A stretch of DNA of 64,000 nucleotides from Herbidospora sakaeratensis (GCF_001570525.1 NZ_BBXC01000007.1:103085-167084), one strand, 5' to 3'. Counted from the first letter of the stretch, positions 1 through 11,313 are shown. Numbers and translations are program-made. Notes: generated by a model from the letters alone, not told the origin.

Positions 1-49
1 CGCGTGGCCGGGGGTCGGTGCGTCCGGCCCACCTGATGGGGGAGCTGCG

Positions 50-838
50 ATGAAACGGGTCGACTATGACCGGGAGCAGTACCGCGACTACGCGCGCGGC
101 CGGGCGCTGACCGAGCGGCAGCGGCAGGTGTGGATCAGCGCCTTCGCCGCCGTGCTGCCCGATCGGCGGCCGCTCGACGGGCTTGACGTCGGCTCGGGGA
201 CCGGGCGGTTCACGCCCGCGCTGGCCGAGGAGTTCGGGCCGGTCGTCGGGGTCGACCCGTCGGTGCGCATGCGGGAGGTCGCGCAGGAGCAGTCGCGGCA
301 TCCCGGGGTGCGTTATCTGGCCGGGTCCGCCGAGGACCTGCCCGTGGAGTCCGAAAGCGCCGACTACGCGCTCATGTTTCTCTCCTGGCACCACGTCCAG
401 GACAAGCGGCGGGCGGCGCGGGAGCTGGCGCGGGTGCTGCGGCCCGGCGGGCGGTTGCTGCTGCGCGCCAACTTCAGCGACCACCACCCCCGGCCGTGGT
501 GGCTGGAGCACTTCACCCGGGGTTTCGAGATCGACGCCGCCCTGTTCCAGCCGCTCCACGAGGTCATCGAGATCTTCACGTCGGCGGGGTGGCGGGTGGC
601 GAGCTTCGGCACGGTGGTGCAGCCGTCGTCCGGCAGCCGTCAGGAGGTGCTCGAACGGTTGCGGCTGCGGACGTTGTCGTTCTTCGCCCAGCTGGGCCCC
701 GAGGAGCTGGAAGAGGGCTTCGAGCGGCTGGAGAGGGCCGTGGCGGCCGATCCGGACGCGCCGGCGCCGGAGTTCGCCGACACGCTGCTCACTCTCGAGC
801 GGTCCTCGACGCCTTCGCCAGGGCCCGCGTCCTCCTGA
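50..838 (+). CDS. class I SAM-dependent methyltransferase
   Basis: A 262-residue protein with a class I (Rossmann) methyltransferase fold. Motif I reads GLDVGSGTGRF near residue 45, an acidic residue follows in VVGVDPS, and the post-I/motif II region is DYALMFLSWHHV with a later LRPGGRLLLR strand, as in Methyltransf_11 proteins. It presumably transfers a methyl group from SAM to a small molecule in the cytoplasm; the substrate cannot be read from sequence. A GGGGGAG Shine-Dalgarno precedes the ATG. Its last 50 bases overlap the 3' end of the convergent DUF4126 gene. Confidence 0.85.
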   Translation: MKRVDYDREQYRDYARGRALTERQRQVWISAFAAVLPDRRPLDGLDVGSGTGRFTPALAEEFGPVVGVDPSVRMREVAQEQSRHPGVRYLAGSAEDLPVESESADYALMFLSWHHVQDKRRAARELARVLRPGGRLLLRANFSDHHPRPWWLEHFTRGFEIDAALFQPLHEVIEIFTSAGWRVASFGTVVQPSSGSRQEVLERLRLRTLSFFAQLGPEELEEGFERLERAVAADPDAPAPEFADTLLTLERSSTPSPGPASS

Positions 839-1400
839 AGCGCGCGAGTCTGCGCAGCGCCACCCAGCCGATCGCGATCATCCCCGCCAGGAAGACCAGC
901 ACCAGCACGGGCGTGAACACCGCCACGAGGCTGAGCGAGAGCGACCCCGCGTCCTCCACGGTGCTCACGACGGGCGCGCCGACGCCGGCCGTGGTGGCGT
1001 TCACCACCGGGCGGGCGCCCGACTTGACCAGGTGGACGATCAGCGCCGTCACGATGCCCAGGATCCAGCCGACCGCCGGGTGTTCGGCCATCCACGTCGA
1101 GTTGTCGAGCTGCGAGGCCGCCGAGGTCGCGCTGAAGACCACGCCGCCCGCCGCGGGCCGCACCGCGGTCTGGATCATGTCGTTGACGTGGTCGACGACC
1201 GGGACCTTGTCCAGGACGAACTCGGCCAGCAGCAGCACGCCGATGACGCCGAGCACCCAGCCGTTCGACAACCACGCGTACTCCGACGGCAGCCGCACGG
1301 CGTCGGTCACGTTGGCCAGCACGCCGACGACCATGAGCGGGATGTAGGCGTTCAGGCCGGCCGCCGTGGAGAGCCCTAAGCCGGTCAGTGTCGCGAACAC
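789..1400 (-). CDS. DUF4126 family membrane protein
   Basis: A 203-residue protein starting at a GTG with a GGGAGG ribosome site about 10 bases upstream. It opens with TGLGLSTAAGLNAYIP, typical of DUF4126 proteins, and has about five hydrophobic segments, including an N-terminal helix pair, a central segment (WILGIVTALIVHLV) and a C-terminal one (PVLVLVFLAGMIAIGW), ending in a basic tail. The function of the family is unknown. It is convergent with the methyltransferase and the two reading frames share 50 bases at their 3' ends. Confidence 0.8.
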   Translation of the reverse strand: MFATLTGLGLSTAAGLNAYIPLMVVGVLANVTDAVRLPSEYAWLSNGWVLGVIGVLLLAEFVLDKVPVVDHVNDMIQTAVRPAAGGVVFSATSAASQLDNSTWMAEHPAVGWILGIVTALIVHLVKSGARPVVNATTAGVGAPVVSTVEDAGSLSLSLVAVFTPVLVLVFLAGMIAIGWVALRRLARFRRTRALAKASRTARE

Positions 1401-1439
1401 AGCAGATCGACCTCCCTTCGAGGGGACAACGACCCACTA

Positions 1440-2108
1440 TTACGAAATATCCCCGGAACTTCCCGCGATCCGCATCAACCGGACTTCCGGCGCCACCCAG
1501 CCCTCCTCGGGGGAGTACCGCCGCACGATCTTGGCGGGCACTCCGGCGATCACGCAGTGGTCGGGGAACTCGCCCCTGACCACCGCCCCACCGGCCACGA
1601 CGCACTGCCGGCCGATCCTGGTGCCCGGGAGGATGATCGCCCCCGTCCCGAGCCAGGAGCCCTCGCCGATGCTGACCGGATTGTTACGCGGCCACTGCCG
1701 CCCGACCGGCACCGAAGGGTCGTCGTAGACGTGGTTCTGGTCGGTGATGTAGACGTACGGGCCGGTGAAGACGTGGTCGCCGATGTCGATCGACTGGTGG
1801 CCGACGATGTGGCTGCCCCGGCCGATCGAGCAGGAGCCGCCGATCCGGACGAGGGAGTCGGGGCCGAGGTCGACCCCGGGGCCCATCCCGGCCGAGATCG
1901 AGACCCGTTCACCGATCAGGGTGTGGTCGCCGATCTCGATCCACTGCTCGCCGAAGATGGCCCCGACCGGGAACGCGATGCAGACGCCGTCGCCCAGTTT
2001 GCGGAACCGGTAACCGGCCGGGGAGAGGGGGGTGAGGGCCCCGGCCTCGCGGATGTACGCCCACATCCGGTGGATCAGACGGCCCATCAACCGTTGCCGC
2101 ATCGACAT
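1440..2108 (-). CDS. left-handed beta-helix (hexapeptide repeat) acyltransferase
   Basis: A 222-residue protein with the imperfect hexapeptide pattern of trimeric left-handed beta-helix acyltransferases, in two blocks (IEIGDHTLIGERVSIS at about 60-75 and GEGSWLGTGAIILPGTRIG followed by VVAGGAVVRGEFPDHCVIAGVPAKIVR near 150-200). The last motif is the classic end of the coil in acetyl-CoA-dependent O- or N-acetyltransferases. The acceptor is unknown. A divergent promoter region of about 135 bases separates it from pyrG. Confidence 0.8.
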   Translation of the reverse strand: MSMRQRLMGRLIHRMWAYIREAGALTPLSPAGYRFRKLGDGVCIAFPVGAIFGEQWIEIGDHTLIGERVSISAGMGPGVDLGPDSLVRIGGSCSIGRGSHIVGHQSIDIGDHVFTGPYVYITDQNHVYDDPSVPVGRQWPRNNPVSIGEGSWLGTGAIILPGTRIGRQCVVAGGAVVRGEFPDHCVIAGVPAKIVRRYSPEEGWVAPEVRLMRIAGSSGDIS

Positions 2109-4514
<2,406 letters not shown>

Positions 4515-4529
4515 ACCAGGGGACCTACG

Positions 4530-5447
4530 CTGAGCTCGCCGGAAGCCGTACTCACCAGCTACCTCGCCCACCTGGCGGTGGAGCGGGGCCTTTCGGCGAA
4601 CACGCTGGCCTCATACCGCCGTGACCTGCGTCGTTACGTCGACCACCTGACCTCGCGCGGCCTGGCCTCCATCGGCCAGGTCGCCGAGGCCGACGTGGTG
4701 GCGTTCCTGGCCGCGCTGCGGGAGGGCGACGACGAGCATCCGGCCCTGGTCGCCAGTTCGGCGGCCAGGGCCGTCTCGGCCGTCAGGGGGCTCCACCGGT
4801 TCGCGCTGCGCGAGGGCGTCTCGGGGCACGACCCGGCCAACCAGGTGCGGCCCCCGCGCACGCTGCGCCGGCTCCCCAAGGCGATCACCGTCGACGACGT
4901 GGAGCGCCTCATCGCCGCGTCGGGTCCCGACGAGTCGCCCCTGACGTTCCGGAACCGGGCCCTTCTGGAGGTCCTGTACGGAACCGGCGCCCGCATCTCC
5001 GAAGCGGTGGGCCTGGCCGTCGACGACATCGCCACGGCCTCGCAGGTGGTGCTGCGCGGCAAGGGCGGCACGACCAGGATCGTGCCCCTCGGCCGCTACG
5101 CCCGGTCGGCCCTCGACGCCTACCTCGTGCGTGCGCGTCCTCAGATCGCCTCTCACGGCCGGGGAACCCCCGCGCTGTTCCTGAACGCCCGGGGCGGCCG
5201 GCTGACCCGTCAGGGCGCCTGGGAGGTCCTCCAGTCGGCGGCCGAGCGGGCCGGCCTGTCGGGGGTCTCGCCCCACATGCTGCGCCACTCGTTCGCCACC
5301 CACCTGCTCGACGGCGGCGCCGACGTCAGGGTGGTGCAGGAACTGCTCGGCCACGCCTCGGTGACGACCACCCAGGTTTACACCCTCGTGACGGTCGACA
5401 AGCTCAGAGAGGTGTACGCCGCCGCCCATCCCCGTGCCCGCAGGTGA
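4530..5447 (+). CDS. xerD: site-specific tyrosine recombinase XerD, probable CTG start
   Basis: Resolves chromosome dimers at dif with XerC. The N-terminal SAM-like DNA-binding domain ([19 protein letters not shown]) is followed by the catalytic domain with the Arg in [17 protein letters not shown], the [12 protein letters not shown] stretch with the active Tyr, in correct order. The first standard start is a GTG at 4578, which would cut off the first helix that XerD proteins have. Fifteen bases after the Nudix stop there is AGGGGA at 4518-4523, then six bases, then CTG at 4530, giving a 305-residue protein of normal length. I therefore place the start at CTG. Confidence 0.85.
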   Translation: MSSPEAVLTSYLAHLAVERGLSANTLASYRRDLRRYVDHLTSRGLASIGQVAEADVVAFLAALREGDDEHPALVASSAARAVSAVRGLHRFALREGVSGHDPANQVRPPRTLRRLPKAITVDDVERLIAASGPDESPLTFRNRALLEVLYGTGARISEAVGLAVDDIATASQVVLRGKGGTTRIVPLGRYARSALDAYLVRARPQIASHGRGTPALFLNARGGRLTRQGAWEVLQSAAERAGLSGVSPHMLRHSFATHLLDGGADVRVVQELLGHASVTTTQVYTLVTVDKLREVYAAAHPRARR

Positions 5448-5550
5448 TTCAGTTCCGTTACCCTGGCTTTGCTTGGGCGCGGCGCCTTGCCGCATACGTG
5501 ACTACCCTCTAGATTCGGTCCGATTCGGGACCGTCAGGGAGGATCAACAG

Positions 5551-6441
5551 GTGACTGCGACCACAGACGAGACGTGGACCGCGGGGAGCCCGGGTGCCCT
5601 GGGTCCGACCGGGCGCCCCCGTCCCGTCTTCCCCGAGCCGCCCACGCCCGAGAGCCACGGCCCGGCGCGGGTCGTCGCCATGGTGAACCAGAAGGGCGGC
5701 GTCGGCAAGACGACCACCACGATCAACCTCGGCGCCGCGTTAGCCGAGGTCGGGCAGAAGGTTCTGCTGGTCGACTTCGACCCGCAGGGCGCCCTGTCGG
5801 TGGGCCTGGGCATCGACCCCCGCCCCCTCGAGACGACGATCTACGACCTCCTAATGGAGGAGCCCGACGTCACCGCCGAAGACGTGCTGCTCGGCACCAG
5901 CGTCGAGGGCATGGACCTGCTGCCCAGCAACATCTTCCTGTCCGGCGCGGAGATCCGGCTGGTCAACGAGGTCGCCCGGGAATACGCCCTCCAGCGCAGC
6001 CTGGAGCCCCTGCTCCCGTACTACGACATCTGCCTGATCGACTGCCAGCCCTCGCTCGGCCTGCTGACGGTCAACGCGCTGACCTGCGCCCACAGCGTCA
6101 TGATCCCCCTGGAGTGCGAGTTCTTCGCGCTGCGCGGCGTGGCCCTGCTGATGGAGTCGATCTCCAAGGTCCAGGAGCGCCTCAACAAGAACCTCGAGAT
6201 AGACGGCCTCCTCGCCACCATGTACGACCCCCGCACCCTCCACGCCCGCGAGGTGCTGGCGACGATCATGCAGGGCTTCGGCGACAAGGTCTTCCACACG
6301 GTGATCAACCGCACCGTGCGCTTCCCCGACGCCACCCTGGCCGGTGAGCCGATCACCCAGTTCGACCCGGGTTCGATGGGCGCCACCGCCTACCGCGAGC
6401 TGGCCCGCGAGGTGCTGGCCCGCTGGCCCGCGCGCTTGTAG
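5551..6441 (+). CDS. parA: ParA family partition ATPase
   Basis: A 296-residue Walker-type ATPase of the ParA/Soj family, with the deviant Walker A box KGGVGKTTT, Walker A' LVDFDPQGALSVGLG and Walker B CLIDCQPSLG. These proteins bind DNA and ATP in segregation; this copy, next to scpAB, is the conserved chromosomal ParA-like protein rather than the one at the origin with parB. The start is GTG with AGGGAGGA seven bases upstream; the frame is open further upstream but without a ribosome site. A rare TTA leucine codon lies at 5740-5742 (residue 64). Confidence 0.92.
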   Translation: MTATTDETWTAGSPGALGPTGRPRPVFPEPPTPESHGPARVVAMVNQKGGVGKTTTTINLGAALAEVGQKVLLVDFDPQGALSVGLGIDPRPLETTIYDLLMEEPDVTAEDVLLGTSVEGMDLLPSNIFLSGAEIRLVNEVAREYALQRSLEPLLPYYDICLIDCQPSLGLLTVNALTCAHSVMIPLECEFFALRGVALLMESISKVQERLNKNLEIDGLLATMYDPRTLHAREVLATIMQGFGDKVFHTVINRTVRFPDATLAGEPITQFDPGSMGATAYRELAREVLARWPARL

Positions 6442-6481
6442 TTCACGCGAACCTGCCTCGAATACGCGCGACAATGGCTCG

Positions 6482-7306
6482 ATGACCGAGCCGGAGACCA
6501 CCGCGCCAGCCGAAGGGTTCCACGTCCACCTCGAGGTGTTCGAGGGGCCCTTCGACCTGCTGCTCGGGCTGATCGCCAAGCACAAGCTCGACATCACCGA
6601 GGTCTCGCTCAGCAAGGTCACCGACGAGTTCATCTCCTACATCCGGTCGCGCGGGCCCGAATGGGACCTCGACCAGACCAGCCACTTCCTGCTGGTCGCG
6701 GCCACCCTGCTCGACCTCAAGGCGGCCCGGCTGCTGCCGACCGGCGAGGTGGAGGACGAGGAGGACCTCGCCCTCCTGGAGGCCCGTGACCTGCTGTTCG
6801 CGCGGTTGCTGCAGTACCGGGCGTACAAGGAGGTCGCGAAGATCTTCTCCGGCCGCATGGCCGAGGAGGCGCTGCGGTTCCCGCGCCTGGTGCCGCTGGA
6901 GCCCGCGTTCGCGAACCTGCTGCCGGAGCTGGTGCTCGGGATCGGGCCCGAACGGCTGGCCGAGATCGCCCGCCGGGCGTTCACCCCGAAGTTGCCGCCG
7001 ACCGTTTCCGTCACCCACATGTACCAACCACTCGCCTCGGTACGCGAACAGGCCGCTATCCTGGTCGAGCGGTTGCGCCGGGCGGGCACCGCGACGTTCC
7101 GGGCGCTGACCTCCGACTGCGCCGGCCCTTTCGAAGTGGTGGCGAGGTTCCTCGCCGTTCTGGAGTTGTTCCGCGAGGCGGCGGTCTCCTTCGAGCAGGC
7201 CGAGCCGCTGGGAGACCTCTACGTGACCTGGACCGGAACCGCCGACGGCACCGTGCTCGTCGGCGACGACTACGACGAGACCCGACAGGGGGAGAACGAT
7301 GTCTGA
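6482..7306 (+). CDS. scpA: segregation and condensation protein A
   Basis: Kleisin subunit of the SMC-ScpAB condensin complex. The 274-residue protein begins MTEPETTAPAEGFHVHLEVFEGP, with the family signature GPFDLLLGLIAKHKLDI and LLVAATLLDLKAARLL, and a C-terminal winged-helix stretch. No Shine-Dalgarno is visible; GACAAT at 6470-6475 lies six bases before the ATG, so the gene may also be read from a leaderless transcript. It overlaps scpB by eight bases. Confidence 0.95.
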   Translation: MTEPETTAPAEGFHVHLEVFEGPFDLLLGLIAKHKLDITEVSLSKVTDEFISYIRSRGPEWDLDQTSHFLLVAATLLDLKAARLLPTGEVEDEEDLALLEARDLLFARLLQYRAYKEVAKIFSGRMAEEALRFPRLVPLEPAFANLLPELVLGIGPERLAEIARRAFTPKLPPTVSVTHMYQPLASVREQAAILVERLRRAGTATFRALTSDCAGPFEVVARFLAVLELFREAAVSFEQAEPLGDLYVTWTGTADGTVLVGDDYDETRQGENDV

Positions 7307-7841
7307 GCTGACCATGGGCCTCGAGGCCATCCTGCTCGTCGTCGACGAACCCGTCGCGGAGATCACCCTCGCGCAGGTGCTCGAACGGCCGACCGCCGAG
7401 ATCGCGGCCGCCCTGCGCGACCTGTCGGCGGAATACACCTCCGCCGGGAGGGGTTTTGACCTGAGAGAGGTCGCCGGAGGATGGCGCCTCTACACCCGCG
7501 CCGAATGCGCCCCCCTGGTGGAGCGGTTCGTGCGCGACGGCCAGCAGGCGCGGCTGACCCAGGCCGCGCTCGAGACCCTCGCCGTGGTCGCCTACCGGCA
7601 GCCCGTCAGCCGGGCCCGGGTGGCGGCGATCCGCGGCGTCAACAGCGACGGCGTCATGCGCACGCTCGCCGCCCGCGGCCTCGTCGAAGAGGCCGGGACC
7701 GACCCGGAGAGCCAGGCCGTGCTCTACCGGACCACCAGCTACTTCCTGGAGAGGTTGGGCCTGCGGGAGCTGTCGGAGCTCCCCGAACTGGCGCCCTTCC
7801 TCCCCGACGACGTTGACACCCTTGAGGAGCAACCCAAGTGA
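7299..7841 (+). CDS. scpB: segregation and condensation protein B
   Basis: A 180-residue ScpB with two winged-helix domains. The first covers about residues 10-75 and the second has the family motif TQAALETLAVVAYRQPVSRA followed by VNSDGVMRTLAARGLVEEAG and TTSYFLERLGL. It dimerises and binds the ScpA kleisin in the SMC complex. The ATG lies inside the scpA end with GGGGGAG upstream, and its stop overlaps the rluB start (GTGA), so scpA, scpB and rluB are translationally coupled. Confidence 0.95.
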   Translation: MSELTMGLEAILLVVDEPVAEITLAQVLERPTAEIAAALRDLSAEYTSAGRGFDLREVAGGWRLYTRAECAPLVERFVRDGQQARLTQAALETLAVVAYRQPVSRARVAAIRGVNSDGVMRTLAARGLVEEAGTDPESQAVLYRTTSYFLERLGLRELSELPELAPFLPDDVDTLEEQPK

Positions 7842-9751
7842 ACAAGCGCAGCACCCCGTCCGGTGATGGACGCGGTCGAGGCAACTCCTTCCGCGCGGGC
7901 CGATCAGGCTCCCGCGGCACCGGCTCGGGCGGCCCCGCCAAACGCGGCGGGTTCGGCGGCGGCTCGTCGGGCGGCGGCTCCGGCTCCCGCGACGACCGGG
8001 GCGGCCGCGACTTCCGCGCCCGCGACGACCGCGCCCCGCGCGGCGACAGGAGTTACGGATCCCGCGACGACCGGGCTTCCCGTGGTCCGCGCGACGACCG
8101 AGGCTACGGCTCGCGCGACGACCGCCCGCAGCGTTCCTCCCGCGACGACAACCCGCGCTCCGACCGGCCCTACGGCGACCGGCCCCAGCGCTCCTACGGC
8201 GACGACCGCCCCGCCCGCTCCTACGGCGACCGCCCGCAGCGGCCCGGCGGTTCTTACGGTGACCGGCCCCAGCGGTCGGGCGGTTCTTACGGTGACCGCC
8301 CGCAGCGGTCCGGTGGTTCTTATGGCGACCGCCCGCAGCGGCCCTCCGGCGATGACCGTCCCGGCCGTTCCTTCGGTGACCGGCCCCAGCGTTCCTACGG
8401 CGACGACCGCCCGCAACGTTCTTACGGCGACCGGCCCCAGCGCTCCTACGGCGACGACCGTCCCGCCCGTTCCTACGGCGACCGGCCGCAGCGGCCCTCC
8501 GGTGACGACCGTCCCGGTGGCTTCCGCTCGGACCGCCCCTCCGGCGGCGACCGGCCCCAGCGTTCCTACGGCGACGACCGCCCCGCCCGCTCCTACGGCG
8601 ACCGGCCGCAGCGGTCCGGCGGATCTTACGGCGACCGGCCCCAGCGGTCCGGCGGGTCTTACGGCGACCGGCCGCAGCGGTCCGGTGGTTCCTACGGCGA
8701 CCGCCCGCAGCGGTCCGGTGGTTCCTACGGCGACCGCCCGCAGCGGTCCTTCCGGGATGACCGGCCCGCTCGTGACGACCGGCCCGAGCGGTCCTTCGAA
8801 TCCCGTGACGACCGCGGCAACCCGGCCGCCAAGGGCTCCCGGGCGCGGTTCGGCAAGGTCGAGCGGCCGATGCGCGCCGACCGGGGCGGGCGTCGTGACG
8901 ACGTGCAGACGGTCGGGAAGCCGGTCCGTCCCAAGGCCCAGCCCTTCAAGACGTCCGCCCAGCCGAAGCGGGACCCCGACTTCTGGGAGCCCGGCTACAA
9001 GGACGAGCGCGACACCACCGAGATCCCCGGCGGCGAGCGGCTGCAGAAGGTGCTCGCCCAGGCGGGCGTCGCCTCGCGGCGCGCGTGCGAGGACATGATC
9101 GGCGAGGGGCGCGTCACCGTCGACGGCCAGGTGGTCCGGCGGTTCGGGGCGCGGGTCGACCCGGCCAAGCAGGTCATCCACGTCGACGGCAAGCGCATCC
9201 CGACCGCGCCCGACCTCGTCTACTACGCCCTGAACAAGCCCATCGGCGTCGTCTCCACGATGGAGGACCCGGAGGGGCGGCCGTGCCTGGCCGACTTCGT
9301 CCAGGAACTGGCTCCGCGGCTGTTCCACGTCGGGCGGCTCGACACCGAGACCGAGGGGCTGCTGCTGCTCACCAACGACGGCGAGCTGGCTCACCGGCTG
9401 ACGCACCCGAGCTACGGCGTGCCGAAGAAGTACTGGGCGAAGGTGCCCGGCCCGGTCCCGCGCGACCTGCACCGCACGCTGCGCAAGGGCGTCGAGCTGG
9501 AGGACGGGCTGGCCAAGGTCGACTCGTTCACGATCGTGCAGGAGCACGGTCAGCAGGCGCTCGTCGAGGTCGTCCTGCACGAGGGGCGCAAGCACATCGT
9601 GCGCCGCCTCCTGGAGGAGACCGGGCACCGCGTGATCGACCTGGCCCGCATCGAGTTCGGGCCGGTCAAGCTCGGCCGGCTCAAGCCCGGGACGATCCGC
9701 GCGCTCAGCCTGCACGAAGTCGGCGAACTCTACGCATCGGTCAAGCTGTAG
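7838..9751 (+). CDS. rluB: 23S rRNA pseudouridine synthase (RluB family) with long repetitive N-terminal extension
   Basis: The C-terminal 245 residues form a normal RluB/RsuA-type enzyme: an S4 RNA-binding domain from about residue 397 (GERLQKVLAQAGVASRRACE) and a catalytic domain with the nucleophile Asp502 in GRLDTETEGLL. It would make pseudouridine in 23S rRNA. The first 390 residues are low-complexity and Arg/Gly/Asp/Ser/Tyr/Pro-rich, dominated by YGDRPQRS units, and must be disordered. Extensions of this kind occur on actinobacterial RluB but this one is long. The start overlaps the scpB stop. Confidence 0.93.
   Translation: MNKRSTPSGDGRGRGNSFRAGRSGSRGTGSGGPAKRGGFGGGSSGGGSGSRDDRGGRDFRARDDRAPRGDRSYGSRDDRASRGPRDDRGYGSRDDRPQRSSRDDNPRSDRPYGDRPQRSYGDDRPARSYGDRPQRPGGSYGDRPQRSGGSYGDRPQRSGGSYGDRPQRPSGDDRPGRSFGDRPQRSYGDDRPQRSYGDRPQRSYGDDRPARSYGDRPQRPSGDDRPGGFRSDRPSGGDRPQRSYGDDRPARSYGDRPQRSGGSYGDRPQRSGGSYGDRPQRSGGSYGDRPQRSGGSYGDRPQRSFRDDRPARDDRPERSFESRDDRGNPAAKGSRARFGKVERPMRADRGGRRDDVQTVGKPVRPKAQPFKTSAQPKRDPDFWEPGYKDERDTTEIPGGERLQKVLAQAGVASRRACEDMIGEGRVTVDGQVVRRFGARVDPAKQVIHVDGKRIPTAPDLVYYALNKPIGVVSTMEDPEGRPCLADFVQELAPRLFHVGRLDTETEGLLLLTNDGELAHRLTHPSYGVPKKYWAKVPGPVPRDLHRTLRKGVELEDGLAKVDSFTIVQEHGQQALVEVVLHEGRKHIVRRLLEETGHRVIDLARIEFGPVKLGRLKPGTIRALSLHEVGELYASVKL
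8155..8760 (+). repeat. tandem coding repeats for SYGDRPQRSGG units in rluB
   Basis: About twenty imperfect tandem copies of a short unit encoding (S)YGDRPQRS, in forms of 8 to 12 codons (SYGDRPQRSGG, SYGDDRPARSYGDRPQRP, RPSGDDRPGRS). The most regular block, 11 codons or 33 bases each, is at about 8615-8745. The encoded segment is an RGG/YGD-like disordered tract. Codon choice varies between copies (tct tac, tcc tac; ggc, ggt), which shows the array is not brand-new. It should be variable in length between strains. Confidence 0.9.
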
Positions 9752-9783
9752 CCTTTGCGGACGATCAGATAGGAGTCAGGCAT

Positions 9784-10143
9784 ATGGTCAGGGCGGTCCG
9801 CGGCGCGATCCAGGTTGACGGGAACGACCGTGAGTCGATCATCACGGGAACGACCGAGCTGGTCACCGAAGTGATGGAGCGAAACCGGCTCACCACCGAC
9901 GAGGTGATCAGCGTGATCTTCACCGCGACACCCGACCTGACCGCCGAGTTCCCCGCTCTGGCCGCCCGTAAGCTGGGATTCCACGACGTGCCGCTGCTCT
10001 GCGCGTCGGAGATCGGCGTCCCGGGCGCGCTGCCCCGCGTGGTGCGGCTGATGGCCCACGTCGCCGTCGACCGCCCGCGCCAGGAGATCCACCACGTCTA
10101 CCTGCGCGGCGCGGTCGCGCTGCGGGTCGACATCGCTCAATAG
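9784..10143 (+). CDS. aroH: chorismate mutase, AroH type
   Basis: A 119-residue protein with the AroH trimeric fold: VRAVRGAIQVDGND at the N-terminus holds the catalytic Arg7, followed by TTDEVISVIFTATPDLTAEFPA and the C-terminal HHVYLRGAVALR with another active-site Arg. It converts chorismate to prephenate. AGGAGTCAGG just upstream is the ribosome site. It lies directly before tyrA, whose product uses prephenate, so the two steps towards tyrosine are linked. Confidence 0.95.
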   Translation: MVRAVRGAIQVDGNDRESIITGTTELVTEVMERNRLTTDEVISVIFTATPDLTAEFPALAARKLGFHDVPLLCASEIGVPGALPRVVRLMAHVAVDRPRQEIHHVYLRGAVALRVDIAQ

Positions 10144-10159
10144 ATCACCGAGGAAATCC

Positions 10160-11248
10160 ATGACCGAGGGTGGCTCACTCAGCAGTGCTCTGGTCGTCGG
10201 CACGGGCCTCATCGGCACGTCGCTGGCGCTGGCGCTGCGCCGCCGTGACATCAGGGTGCTGCTGACCGACCGCGACCCGGGGGCCGTACGGCTGGCCAGC
10301 GAACTGGGCGCCGGCGAACCCTGGGACGGCGGCGAGCGGGCCGACGTCGCGGTCATCGCGGTGCCGCCGCAGTTCGTCGCCGACCAGCTGCTCGAACTGC
10401 AGAAGAACGAGGCGGCCCGGTTCTACACCGACGTGGCCAGCGTGAAGGCGCTGCCGATCGCGCAGGCCGCGGTGCTCGGGTGCGACCTGTCGGTCTTCGT
10501 CGCGGGCCATCCGCTGGCGGGGCGGGAGAAGTCCGGCCCCGGGGCGGCCCGCCACGACCTGTTCCTCGGCCGCCCGTGGGCGCTGTGCCCGACGATCGAG
10601 TCGGGCCCGCGCGCCCGGGAGGCGGTGGCCGAACTGGTCGCCCTCTGCGGGGCGAACGCCGTCACCATCGGGGCCCAGGAGCACGACCGGGCCGTGGCGG
10701 TGATCTCCCACGCGCCTCACGTGACGGCGGCGGCGGTGGCCGCCCGGCTGGCCGAGGCCCCCGAGACGGCGCTCGGCCTCAGCGGGCAGGGCGTCCGCGA
10801 CGTGACCCGCATCGCGGCCAGCGATCCCGCCCTGTGGACGGGCATCCTGTCCGGGAACGCCGCCCCCGTGGCGGAGGTCCTGGAGGCGGTCGCCAACGAC
10901 CTCAACGTGGCGGCCCGGTCGCTGCGCGAGTTCGCGATCGACGGCACCTCGATGGACGAGGTCATCGACCTGCTCCAGCGGGGCGTGGCCGGCACCGGCC
11001 GCATCCCCGGCAAGCACGGCGGCCCCGCGCGCACCTACGCGGTGGTCCAGGTGGTCATCGGCGACCGTCCCGGCGAGCTGGCGCGGTTGTTCCAGGTGGC
11101 CGAGCAGGCGGGGGTCAGCATCGAGGACGTGCGGCTGGAGCACGTGCCCGGGCTGCCCCTGGGCGCGGTGGAGCTGTCGGTGCAGCCCGAGGCGGCCGAG
11201 ATCTTCGCGACCGCGCTGCGGGCGCAGGGCTGGCAGCTGCAGGGCTGA
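10160..11248 (+). CDS. tyrA: prephenate dehydrogenase with C-terminal ACT domain
   Basis: A 362-residue enzyme making 4-hydroxyphenylpyruvate from prephenate. The NAD(P) site is ALVVGTGLIGTSLALALRRR (residues about 9-28). The catalytic His region is VAGHPLAGREKSGP and the helical domain has VAVISHAPHVTAAA. The last 70 residues (VVQVVIGDRPGELARLFQVAE and on) form an ACT domain that may bind tyrosine as feedback inhibitor. It starts at ATG 16 bases after aroH with a GAGGAA site. Confidence 0.94.
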   Translation: MTEGGSLSSALVVGTGLIGTSLALALRRRDIRVLLTDRDPGAVRLASELGAGEPWDGGERADVAVIAVPPQFVADQLLELQKNEAARFYTDVASVKALPIAQAAVLGCDLSVFVAGHPLAGREKSGPGAARHDLFLGRPWALCPTIESGPRAREAVAELVALCGANAVTIGAQEHDRAVAVISHAPHVTAAAVAARLAEAPETALGLSGQGVRDVTRIAASDPALWTGILSGNAAPVAEVLEAVANDLNVAARSLREFAIDGTSMDEVIDLLQRGVAGTGRIPGKHGGPARTYAVVQVVIGDRPGELARLFQVAEQAGVSIEDVRLEHVPGLPLGAVELSVQPEAAEIFATALRAQGWQLQG

Positions 11249-11313
11249 GGCCGGGTCTGAGCCCCGGTAGCCTTTCTGGGGTCGCAACACACACGAGAAC
11301 AGGGGAGTGGACC

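Noticed and set aside
4578-5447. XerD starting at GTG 4578
   Set aside because: It lacks a ribosome site and would start within the first helix of the domain; CTG 4530 has both spacing and length right.
8155-8760. CRISPR array
   Set aside because: The repeats are contiguous, in frame, without spacers, and code for a peptide repeat. The same holds for 33262-33570.
7904-9715. 603-residue antisense frame over rluB, and a second plus frame at 7863-9098
   Set aside because: Both stay open only because the repeat tract is GC-rich and periodic. The rluB frame alone gives a known enzyme and a coupled start.
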